A stretch of DNA of 23,769 nucleotides, from assembly GCA_023253905.1 (NCBI GenBank), contig JALREG010000002.1:1-23769 (forward strand), in the 5' to 3' direction. A program made the translations under genes and the position numbers. This DNA comes from Burkholderiaceae bacterium (GTDB lineage Bacteria > Pseudomonadota > Gammaproteobacteria > Burkholderiales > Burkholderiaceae). Positions 8,157-14,788 of the stretch are shown here, in pieces (the stretch's first letter is position 1; every line of letters starts with the position of its first letter). Below the pieces are notes generated by a model that did no database searches, was not told where the DNA came from, and saw only the letters and a program-made list of their open reading frames with translations.

Positions 8157-9140
8157 TCAGTCGACCTTCACGTTACCGGCCTTCACTACGGCTGCCCACT
8201 TCGGGATCTCGGCGCGGATAAACGCAGCAAATTGTGCCGGGGTTCCCGCAGCAGGCTCAGCGCCCAGGGCAAGCGATTTCTCGCGCACATCGGGCAGGCG
8301 CATGACGCGACCCACTTCGGCTGCGAATCGTTCGACCACTTCGGTGGGCATGCCAATCGGTCCGGCGAGCCCGAACCAGCCGACCGCGTCATAGCCTGCC
8401 ACGCCCTGCTCGGCCATGGTGGGCAACTCCGGGGCGCTGAGCGTGCGCTGCGCGCCGAGTGTGGCGAGGCCACGGACCTTACCCGCTCGTATATGGGGGA
8501 GCGCCGACGACAGGTCCACGAATGCGATTGGAATTGCGCCGGTAAGGAGATCGGTGACCGCCGGGCCGCTGCCTTTATAGGGCACATGCGCAAGGCGCGT
8601 ACCGGTCATCTGCTGGAACATTTCGCCAGACAGGTGCATGGCGGTTCCGTTACCCGCCGACCCGTAGGACAAGGCGCCCGGTTTGGCGCGGGCCTGGCCG
8701 ATGAAGTCGGCCACCGAGCGCGCAGCGCTGTCACCGGGGACGGCTGCGACCATTGGGATGAGTGCGAGAAGCGAGATGGGCTGCACATCTTTAAGCGGGT
8801 CATAGGGCAGTTTCGGCATCAGCGACAAGTTGATTGCCATCGCGCCCGCCGGGGCGAGAAAAATCGTATGACCGTCGGGTGCCGCCTTCACTCCCTGGTC
8901 CACGCCGATGGTAGCGCCCGCGCCAGGGCGATTTTCGACCACCACCTGCTGACCGAAGGTGCGTGACATTTCCGCAGCGAGCAGGCGCGAAATAGCGTCG
9001 GCGCTGCCACCCGGTGGAAACGGGACGATGTAGCGGACAGGGCGGCTGGGCCAGGCGGCCGACTGCGCCTGCGCCAGGGCGGGCAGCGCAACGACGGCCA
9101 GAGCGATCACGGCGAAGAGGCTACGGGATAGGGCGGTCAT
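8157..9140 (-). CDS. TTT-family (Bug) periplasmic solute-binding protein
   Basis: Extracytoplasmic binding protein of 327 aa. It begins with a Sec signal peptide (MTALSRSLFAVIALAVVALP, cleavage near ALAQAQS) followed by the Bug-family framework: 'FPPGGSADAISRLLA', 'VVENRPGAGATIG', 'PDGHTIFL', 'YDPLKDVQPIS', 'YGSAGNGTAMHLSGE' and 'HVPYKGSGPAVTDLLTG'. Bug proteins bind carboxylates or other small anions. No TctA/TctB membrane genes are nearby, so the transporter partner is elsewhere, or the protein acts as a sensor. ATG 9140 was chosen because of the GAGGAA ribosome site just upstream and because the signal peptide starts there; the longer frame to 9224 has no such support. It is 31 bases downstream of the cupin gene. 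Confidence 0.95.
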   Translation of the reverse strand: MTALSRSLFAVIALAVVALPALAQAQSAAWPSRPVRYIVPFPPGGSADAISRLLAAEMSRTFGQQVVVENRPGAGATIGVDQGVKAAPDGHTIFLAPAGAMAINLSLMPKLPYDPLKDVQPISLLALIPMVAAVPGDSAARSVADFIGQARAKPGALSYGSAGNGTAMHLSGEMFQQMTGTRLAHVPYKGSGPAVTDLLTGAIPIAFVDLSSALPHIRAGKVRGLATLGAQRTLSAPELPTMAEQGVAGYDAVGWFGLAGPIGMPTEVVERFAAEVGRVMRLPDVREKSLALGAEPAAGTPAQFAAFIRAEIPKWAAVVKAGNVKVD

Positions 9141-9171
9141 GGTGATTCCTCGCGGGACGGTACGAAGTGCG

Positions 9172-9777
9172 TCAGTGTTCGATGCTGCCAAAGTGCCGGC
9201 TGATGTCGGGGTCGAAGCTGCCACCGATCAGCACGAACAGCATGCGACAGGGCTTGCCTGAGCGGTTGGCCCAGGCGTGGTTGGTGCCGCGCTCCACCAG
9301 AAAATCGCCCTTTTTCATGAGGACTTCCTCTTTGTCGAGCACGAGCGTGATCTCGCCGTCGAGCACCAGTGCGTAATCGACACTCTCGGTACGATGCATG
9401 AAAGGATGCTTCGCCTTGCCCTCGGTATTGGTGGAGGCGGTGGCGGTCCCCAGTGCGCCCCACGCTTCGCGGGTGCCCGAAGCATCGATGTTGCGAATCC
9501 AGTCGCCCTCGGGCCCGAACTCGATGATGCGCACCACGCTGCCACGTGGGGGGGGCTCAAGCTTGACCGGACGCAGCGTGGGGTCGGCACCATTGTCGAT
9601 CGCCGCCGGCGTGTCATCGGTGATCCAGAGCTGTGTCATCACATAGCCCACACGCTTGGGGTTGGTGTGCACGGTGGGGGCTGGCCGGTCTTCGGTGACA
9701 TAGGAACGGCCCTGCGTGTCATGACCGGTGACGATCCGGCGGACATGGCCTTTGGGAAGATTGGACGACTCGCTCAT
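9172..9777 (-). CDS. Single-domain cupin protein
   Basis: Small protein of 201 aa with a cupin_2 barrel in the C-terminal half. The first motif is 'HRTESVDYALVLDGEI' (metal-ligand His followed by acidic residues). The second is 'GDFLVERGTNHAWANRSG', with a second His. About 100 N-terminal residues ('YVMTQLWITDDTPAAIDNGADPT' region) precede the barrel. Family members range from isomerases and dioxygenases to simple ligand-binding regulators, so an enzyme name is not justified. The start ATG at 9777 overlaps the stop of the upstream Bug gene (ATGA on the minus strand), tying synthesis of the two. Such cupins recur beside Bug genes in Burkholderiales, consistent with handling the imported acid. 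Confidence 0.85.
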   Translation of the reverse strand: MSESSNLPKGHVRRIVTGHDTQGRSYVTEDRPAPTVHTNPKRVGYVMTQLWITDDTPAAIDNGADPTLRPVKLEPPPRGSVVRIIEFGPEGDWIRNIDASGTREAWGALGTATASTNTEGKAKHPFMHRTESVDYALVLDGEITLVLDKEEVLMKKGDFLVERGTNHAWANRSGKPCRMLFVLIGGSFDPDISRHFGSIEH

Positions 9778-10769
9778 TGCGGGGTGACTCCGGTCTGTTT
9801 AACGATGGTGCGCCATTTGGCCACTTCGCGGCGCAGATAGGCAGTGAATTCGGCGGGTGTGCCCGGCAGGGGCTCCATGCCGGCTGCCGCGAGGCGCTCC
9901 CTTACTTCGGGTTGCCGAACCATGCTGGCGATGCTGACATTGAGACGTTCAACGATCTCGGTGGGCAGGCGTGGCGGTCCGAATAAACCCACCCAGGTGT
10001 AGTCCTCAAAATCGGGGAAACCCGCTTCAGCGACGGTGGGGACATCGGGAAGCGATTCGAGCCGCTTCAGGCTGGTCACGGCCAGCGCTTTGACCTTTCC
10101 CGCCTTGATCTGCGGAACAGCGGGGGGCAGCGCGATGCTGGAGACCTCAACCTGCCCGGCAATGGCGGCGGTGAGTGCTGGCGCTGCACCCTGATAAGGC
10201 ACATGTACGGCGTCGAGCCCACCCAGGACACGCAGGACATGGTCGCCGGTCAGGTGCGGCGTGCTGCCAATGCCCGCTGACCCGTAAGAAAGCGCCCGGC
10301 CCTTGTAGCGCGCGAAAAATTCGCGCAGGTTATTCGATGGCTCCGACACCGGCACCACGAGGATATTGGGCGAGGCGGCTACCAGCCCGATGGCCGTCAC
10401 ATCGCTCATCAGATCGTAGCCCGGGTCACGAAACAGGGTCTGATTGACCGCCATCGACGAAGTATTCACCAGAAGCGTGTAGCCGTCCGCGGGTTCGCGC
10501 GCCACGTACCGCGAGGCGATATTCCCGCCTGCGCCCGCCCGGTTCTCGACCACGACGCCTTGGCCGAGTGCGCCCTGCAGCGACTGCGCCAGAATGCGTC
10601 CGACGATATCGGCAGGGCCGCCTGGCGCGAAAGCCACCACCAGCCGCACGGGCCGCTGCGGCCAGCCGGTGCTCGATTGCGCGTAGACCGAGGGCACGCC
10701 GATTGCGCTGGCGGTGGTCGCGCTGGCGAGGGCGGTGAGCAAGCGGCGTCTGGGATTGTGCGTTTCCAT
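9774..10769 (-). CDS. TTT-family (Bug) periplasmic solute-binding protein, possible Tat export
   Basis: Binding protein of 331 aa and first gene of the minus-strand operon. The N-terminus 'METHNPRRRLLTALASATTASA' resembles a twin-arginine signal, though the RR motif is imperfect (RRRLL), and it ends at about SVYAQSS. The Bug framework follows: 'FAPGGPADIVGRILAQ', 'VVENRAGAGGNIASRYVA', 'ADGYTLLVNT', 'YGSAGIGSTPHLTGDHVL', 'HVPYQGAAPALTAAIAGQ' and 'PDVPTVAEAGFPDFEDYTWVGLFGP'. ATG 10769 is preceded by AAGGAA at suitable spacing; the longer frame to 10916 would run through the promoter. Expression probably starts at the promoter at 10850-10878 and is controlled by the divergent LysR gene. The stop overlaps the cupin start. 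Confidence 0.94.
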   Translation of the reverse strand: METHNPRRRLLTALASATTASAIGVPSVYAQSSTGWPQRPVRLVVAFAPGGPADIVGRILAQSLQGALGQGVVVENRAGAGGNIASRYVAREPADGYTLLVNTSSMAVNQTLFRDPGYDLMSDVTAIGLVAASPNILVVPVSEPSNNLREFFARYKGRALSYGSAGIGSTPHLTGDHVLRVLGGLDAVHVPYQGAAPALTAAIAGQVEVSSIALPPAVPQIKAGKVKALAVTSLKRLESLPDVPTVAEAGFPDFEDYTWVGLFGPPRLPTEIVERLNVSIASMVRQPEVRERLAAAGMEPLPGTPAEFTAYLRREVAKWRTIVKQTGVTPQ

Positions 10770-10849
10770 GGATGTTTCCTTGCGAAGAGACGGTGCCACG
10801 GCCTCGCAGGACCGGGACCTCCTGGGAGCGGGGGCCTTCCGGGGCTGAG

Positions 10850-10878
10850 ACTGTAGGCGAAAGCCCTTACACTGTCCA
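10850..10878 (-). promoter_or_regulatory. Sigma70-like promoter with embedded palindrome (candidate LysR operator)
   Basis: On the minus strand a -35 TGGACA (plus 10873-10878) and a -10 TACAGT (plus 10850-10855) are separated by exactly 17 bases, giving five and four matches to consensus. An imperfect inverted repeat occupies 10852-10871, with arms TGTAGGCG and CCCTTACA about a short AAAG centre (TGTARGSG in each half). It therefore sits between and into the promoter elements. Its outer TGTA...TACA symmetry fits the LysR-type T-N11-A style of site. The site drives the Bug-cupin-Bug operon and lies 33 bases from the LysR start. That the adjacent LysR binds it is inferred from position. Confidence 0.55.
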
Positions 10879-10904
10879 CGTTCCTGGATCGCGATGACAC
10901 TCCG

Positions 10905-11807
10905 ATGAATCTGCATCGACTGGATCTGGTTTCACTCTCACTCTTTGTGCGGGTGATTCGAAGCGGCAGCATCAGCAAGGGCGCAGAGCACACCCATCTT
11001 GCGCTCGCGGCGGCGAGTCGCCGGATGGCCGATCTTGAAGCCGCCGTGGGCTCGCCGCTTCTCGAGCGCCACTCACGGGGCGTACGCGCTACCGCGGCAG
11101 GCGAAGCGCTGGTCGCGCATGCCCAGCGGATTTTGGGCGAGGTGGACCGCCTGGCTGCCGACCTGTCCGATCATGCTCGCGGTGTGGTCGGCGTGGTTCG
11201 GCTATGGGCTAATACGTCGGCGGTGACACAGTTTTTGCCGGCTGATCTGGCAGCCTTTGGCGCTTTGCATCCGCGCTTACGAATCGAACTGCACGAGCAC
11301 GACAGCAGCGAAGTGGTGATGGCTGTGCTCGACGGCCGCGCCGAGATCGGCATTTTCGCCGAGCGCGTCGATCCGCTCGGCCTGCACACGCAGGTCTATC
11401 GGCGGGACCGTCTGGTGCTGGTGGTGCCCAGGGGCCATCGGCTCGCCCGCAGACGTCGGGTGGCACTTGCCGACCTGGTGGGGCACGACATGGTGAGCCT
11501 GTCACAGGGGACCTCGCTCGCCCAGCGTCTGGCTGTTGAAGCGAGCGCGGTCGGCGCGGCGTTAAGGGTGCGGGTACATGTCCGAAGCTTTGACGCGATG
11601 TGCCAGATGGTTGCAGCCGGACTGGGGGTGGCGGTGCTGCCGCTGGATGCTGTGCAGCCGCACATCCGCTCGATGGGGCTGGCCCGCGTGGATCTGACCG
11701 GTGACTGGGTGGAACGCGAACTGCTGATCGGCACGCGCGATCCCGATCGCCTGTCGCGTAGTGGCCGGCTGATGCTCGCCCATCTGGCATCTGCAGCCTC
11801 GCGCTAG
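10905..11807 (+). CDS. LysR-type transcriptional regulator
   Basis: DNA-binding regulator of 300 aa. The winged helix-turn-helix occupies residues about 5-63, with the family signature 'FVRVIRSGSISKGAEHTHLALAAASRRMADLEAAVGSPLLERHSRGVRATAAGEAL' spread over the region. The co-inducer domain of periplasmic-binding fold begins near residue 90 ('GVVRLWANTSAVTQFLPADLAAF') and includes 'LDGRAEIGIFAERV' and 'MVAAGLGVAVLPLDAV'. It is divergent from the Bug-cupin-Bug operon and upstream of a second Bug operon, so it may control either or both. A strong hairpin starts inside its stop codon, so most transcripts probably end there. Confidence 0.94.
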   Translation: MNLHRLDLVSLSLFVRVIRSGSISKGAEHTHLALAAASRRMADLEAAVGSPLLERHSRGVRATAAGEALVAHAQRILGEVDRLAADLSDHARGVVGVVRLWANTSAVTQFLPADLAAFGALHPRLRIELHEHDSSEVVMAVLDGRAEIGIFAERVDPLGLHTQVYRRDRLVLVVPRGHRLARRRRVALADLVGHDMVSLSQGTSLAQRLAVEASAVGAALRVRVHVRSFDAMCQMVAAGLGVAVLPLDAVQPHIRSMGLARVDLTGDWVERELLIGTRDPDRLSRSGRLMLAHLASAASR

Positions 11808-11828
11808 CCTTCGCGCTTTGCGAAGGCT
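11806..11828 (+). terminator. Hairpin at the LysR stop codon
   Basis: A perfect nine-base-pair inverted repeat, AGCCTTCGC (11806-11814) and GCGAAGGCT (11820-11828), encloses the loop GCTTT and begins within the TAG stop at 11805-11807. No real T-tract follows (CGTTCG), so it is a weak or factor-assisted terminator, or an RNA-stabilising hairpin. Confidence 0.5.
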
Positions 11829-11910
11829 CGTTCGCTGACATCGCGATTCTCCCGACCGGCCTCTGGGCCTAGCATGCCGCGCAGTCCAATCCAGACCCGG
11901 GAGACCTCCA

Positions 11911-12888
11911 ATGAAAGGGCTGCTGCCATCACTACTGACCGCGGTGCTGAGTACCGCTTCGCTCGCGCCCGCGCATGCGGCCGAGCCGCCGGCACTCCCC
12001 CGCAAGCCGGTGACGCTGATCGTTCCCCAGGCAGCCGGTGGCGCAAACGACGCGATTGCGCGCATCCTGGCCCACAGGCTTGCCGAGCAGACAGGCGTTC
12101 AATGGATCGTTGATAACCGCCCCGGCGCGGGTGGGAACATCGGTACGGCGCTGGCTGCGCGCGCCCGGGCCGATGGGCAGACGCTGCTTCTCACGGTGAA
12201 TAGTGCGCATGTGATCAATCCAGCGCTCTACCGTCAGACCGGTTTTGATCCCATTCGCGATTTCGAGCCCGTCACCCCCGTAGCAACGGCTGGCTATGTA
12301 CTGGTCGCCAATCCCTCGTTTCCAGCGGTCAATATCAATGAACTGGTGGCGCAGGCGAAACGGCAACCGGGCAAGATCATGATCGGCTCGGCCGGTAACG
12401 GTACGCTCAATCACCTGATCGGCGAGATGCTGGGTAAGGCCGCTGGAATCGACATGGTTCATGTGCCTTATAAGGGCGCATCCGCCGCCGTGACCGATCT
12501 CCTGAGCGGGCAGGTGCAGGTCTCGGTGCAGAGCCTGCCCTCTGCTATTGCCTTCATCGGTACGGGAAAGCTGAAGGTGCTGGGCGTGGTCAATGAAACG
12601 CGCGTTGCCGCGTTACCCAATGTTCCAACCATCGGCGAAACCATCCCAGGCTTTGGGTCCACGCCCTGGTATGGCGTGTTTGCGCCCGCTGGCACGCCAC
12701 CCGCGATCGTTTCCCGCCTTCATCACGAAATCGTCAAAGCGATTGCCGCACCGGAGACGGTTGAAAAACTCGCCTCGAAGGGCTGCGAGCCGTTTACCAG
12801 TTCGCCCATGGCGTTTGCACAACTGGTGGCAGCCGATCTGCCTCGCTGGGCGAAGATCGTTCGTGAGTCAGGTGCCACCATCGACTGA
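11911..12888 (+). CDS. TTT-family (Bug) periplasmic solute-binding protein
   Basis: Binding protein of 325 aa with a Sec signal peptide (MKGLLPSLLTAVLSTASLAP, cleavage near AHAAEPP). The Bug framework is present: 'VPQAAGGANDAIARILA', 'IVDNRPGAGGNIGTALAA', 'ADGQTLLLTVN', 'IGSAGNGTLNHLIGEML', 'HVPYKGASAAVTDLLSGQ' and 'LPNVPTIGETIPGFGSTPWYGVFAPAG'. The first loop has AAGG where the family usually has PGG. The ribosome site GGGAG precedes the ATG by a normal distance. A CaiB/BaiF CoA-transferase gene begins 24 bases after the stop, so the ligand is likely an organic acid activated with CoA after uptake. No membrane components of a TTT system are nearby. Confidence 0.94.
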   Translation: MKGLLPSLLTAVLSTASLAPAHAAEPPALPRKPVTLIVPQAAGGANDAIARILAHRLAEQTGVQWIVDNRPGAGGNIGTALAARARADGQTLLLTVNSAHVINPALYRQTGFDPIRDFEPVTPVATAGYVLVANPSFPAVNINELVAQAKRQPGKIMIGSAGNGTLNHLIGEMLGKAAGIDMVHVPYKGASAAVTDLLSGQVQVSVQSLPSAIAFIGTGKLKVLGVVNETRVAALPNVPTIGETIPGFGSTPWYGVFAPAGTPPAIVSRLHHEIVKAIAAPETVEKLASKGCEPFTSSPMAFAQLVAADLPRWAKIVRESGATID

Positions 12889-12912
12889 AGCCTGATTGAT
12901 TCGGAGCGCGTG

Positions 12913-14148
12913 ATGATGAATCCGAGTATTGCGGCGTCGCAAGTGACGCCAACCGTCTCTCCCCAGGCATTGGCCGGTCTGCGCGTCGTGGAAATGGGCC
13001 AGCTGATTGCGGGTCCCTTTGCAGGCAAGACGCTGGCCGATTTTGGTGCCGACGTCATCAAGATCGAGCCGCCAGGCGCGGGGGACCCGCTGCGCAACTG
13101 GCGACTGATCAAGGATGGCACCTCGGTCTGGTGGCAGGTGCAGTCGAGGAACAAGCGTTCGATCGCGATCGATCTGCGTACCGAAGAAGGTCAGGACATT
13201 GCACGGCAGCTGATCGCAAGCGCCGATGTGCTGATTGAAAATTTTCGGCCGGGCACCCTGGAGTCCTGGGGGATGGATTACGACACGCTGTCGAGCGCCA
13301 ACCCCGGGCTCATCATGTTGCGCATTTCGGGCTATGGTCAGACCGGGCCCTATCGCGACCTGCCGGGATTTGGCGCGATTGGCGAGGCGATGGGTGGGCT
13401 TCGGCACCTCACCGGCGAGACGGGACGGCTTCCGGTGCGTTGCGGCATTTCCATCGGTGACACGCTGGCCGCGCTGCACGGAACAATCGGCGTGCTGACT
13501 GCGCTTCATCACCGGCAGGCCAATGGCGGCCGCGGACAGGTGATCGACGTTGCGCTCTATGAATCGGTGTTCAACGTCATGGAGAGCCTGATTCCCGAGT
13601 TTGATGCCTTCGGTGTGGTGCGCGAGCCAGCCGGTTCGGCGCTGCCAGGCATCGCGCCCTCAAATGCCTACGCCTGTAGCGACGGTGCGGTGCTGATTGC
13701 CGGTAACGGCGACAGCATTTTCAAGCGACTCATGCAAACGATCGGGCGCGCCGACCTGGGCGATGACCCGACGCTTGCCGACAACGCGGGGCGGGTGGCG
13801 CGGGCGTTGGAGCTCGATGCCGCGATCGGCGATTGGACCGGCTCGCGTTCGGTGGTCGAGGTCCTGGATGTGCTGGGGCGGGCCCGGGTGCCGGCTGGGC
13901 GGATCTACACCGCGCGCGACATCGCGGAAGACCCCCACTATCAGTCGCGGGGCATGCTGCAGCGCCAACGGACCCGCGATGGGGACGAAATCCTGGTGCC
14001 CGGTGTCGTCCCCAAACTGTCCGTCACGCCGGGGGGTATTCGAAGCGCTGCGCCACGTCTGGGCGAAGACCGCGAGTCGGTCCTTGCCGAGATCAATGTA
14101 ACCGCTGATCAGGTCGAAGCGCTTCGGGCTCGCGGCATTCTCGGATGA
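12913..14148 (+). CDS. CaiB/BaiF (class III) CoA-transferase
   Basis: Cytoplasmic enzyme of 411 aa that moves CoA between an acyl-CoA donor and a carboxylic acid. Family landmarks are in order: 'LRVVEMGQLIAGPFAGKTLADFGADVIKIEPP' near the N-terminus, 'RNKRSIAIDL', 'ENFRPGTLESWGM', 'ISGYGQTGPYRDLPGFG', the catalytic aspartate D183 in 'SIGDTLAALHGTIG', and 'RARVPAGRIYTARDIAEDPHY' late in the protein. Length is normal. ATG 12913 follows GGAG at six-base spacing; GTG 12910 or ATG 12916 are alternatives. Acid specificity cannot be read from the sequence. It is probably co-transcribed with the preceding Bug gene, linking uptake to activation. Confidence 0.93.
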   Translation: MMNPSIAASQVTPTVSPQALAGLRVVEMGQLIAGPFAGKTLADFGADVIKIEPPGAGDPLRNWRLIKDGTSVWWQVQSRNKRSIAIDLRTEEGQDIARQLIASADVLIENFRPGTLESWGMDYDTLSSANPGLIMLRISGYGQTGPYRDLPGFGAIGEAMGGLRHLTGETGRLPVRCGISIGDTLAALHGTIGVLTALHHRQANGGRGQVIDVALYESVFNVMESLIPEFDAFGVVREPAGSALPGIAPSNAYACSDGAVLIAGNGDSIFKRLMQTIGRADLGDDPTLADNAGRVARALELDAAIGDWTGSRSVVEVLDVLGRARVPAGRIYTARDIAEDPHYQSRGMLQRQRTRDGDEILVPGVVPKLSVTPGGIRSAAPRLGEDRESVLAEINVTADQVEALRARGILG

Positions 14149-14313
14149 AACGCAGGAATGCGAATTTCCCCGGTCTGTCATAAGGTTATTGCTGACCCGC
14201 AGACCGAGCGCCGTCAGGCTCGCACCTGCATTCGTGAGCAGGTCGCCGACCGGCTCCGGAGACGATCAATGCCTGTCAAAGGCTTTTAGTTGTAAAACCA
14301 GGAGGAGAAGCTG
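14149..14313 (+). promoter_or_regulatory. Leader region upstream of iorA with several small hairpins
   Basis: The 165-base gap holds an ACCTGC/GCAGGT inverted repeat (14224-14243). A GCCT/AGGC mini-hairpin (14271-14283) is followed by TTTT. A second hairpin (14281-14299, stem TTTTA/TAAAA plus flanking GG/CC) abuts the strong ribosome site AGGAGG (14300-14305). The last two hairpins share bases and cannot form together. I could not identify a convincing sigma70 promoter. Regulation by this structure is speculative. Confidence 0.3.
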
Positions 14314-14775
14314 ATGCCGCGTTATACGCTCAACGTCAACGGCCGCACGCAAAGTGTCGACGCCGATGCCGACACCCCGTTGCTTTACGTGCTGCGTAAC
14401 GACCTGCAGTTGAACGGCCCAAAATTTGGTTGCGGGCTTGCGCAGTGCGGAACCTGCACTGTGCACCTCAACGGCGAAGTCGCCCGGTCTTGTGCCGTGC
14501 CGATATCGGCTGTGCAAGGTCGCGCAGTCACCACGCTCGAAGGTCTGACGGTCGATGGCAAGCCGGGCAAGGTTCAGCAGGCCTTTATCGATGCGCAGGC
14601 GGTGCAGTGCGGCTATTGCACCAACGGCATGGTCATGGCCAGCGCCGCGCTGCTTGCGAAAAACCCCAAGCCAAGCGATGCGCAAATCAATGACGCGCTC
14701 GCCGGCAACCTGTGCCGTTGCGGCACGCAACAGCGGATCTGTGCGGCGGTCAAGCGCGCAGCCCAGGCCGCCTGA
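14314..14775 (+). CDS. iorA: Isoquinoline 1-oxidoreductase-type [2Fe-2S] subunit (IorA-like)
   Basis: Small electron-transfer subunit of 153 aa for a molybdenum hydroxylase. The plant-type ferredoxin cluster is bound by C40, C45, C48 and C60 ('FGCGLAQCGTCTVHL...RSC'). The second, helical-domain cluster is bound by C99, C102, C134 and C136 ('CGYC' and 'CRC'). Length and spacing match the two-subunit xanthine-oxidase relatives that lack an FAD subunit. The ATG is preceded by AGGAGG with eight-base spacing, one of the best ribosome sites in the window. The Moco subunit gene begins 13 bases after the stop. The gene symbol reflects family resemblance; the real substrate could be another N-heterocycle or an aldehyde. 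Confidence 0.9.
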   Translation: MPRYTLNVNGRTQSVDADADTPLLYVLRNDLQLNGPKFGCGLAQCGTCTVHLNGEVARSCAVPISAVQGRAVTTLEGLTVDGKPGKVQQAFIDAQAVQCGYCTNGMVMASAALLAKNPKPSDAQINDALAGNLCRCGTQQRICAAVKRAAQAA

Positions 14776-14788
14776 GGGGGAAACAGCG

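Noticed and set aside
10770..10916. Extended start of the Bug gene at 10916
   Set aside because: It would run through the promoter and palindrome, and the signal peptide with its ribosome site begins at 10769.
14555..14788. Longer start for the iorB gene overlapping iorA
   Set aside because: The Tat signal and the ribosome site mark ATG 14789; the extension is an out-of-frame reading of iorA.
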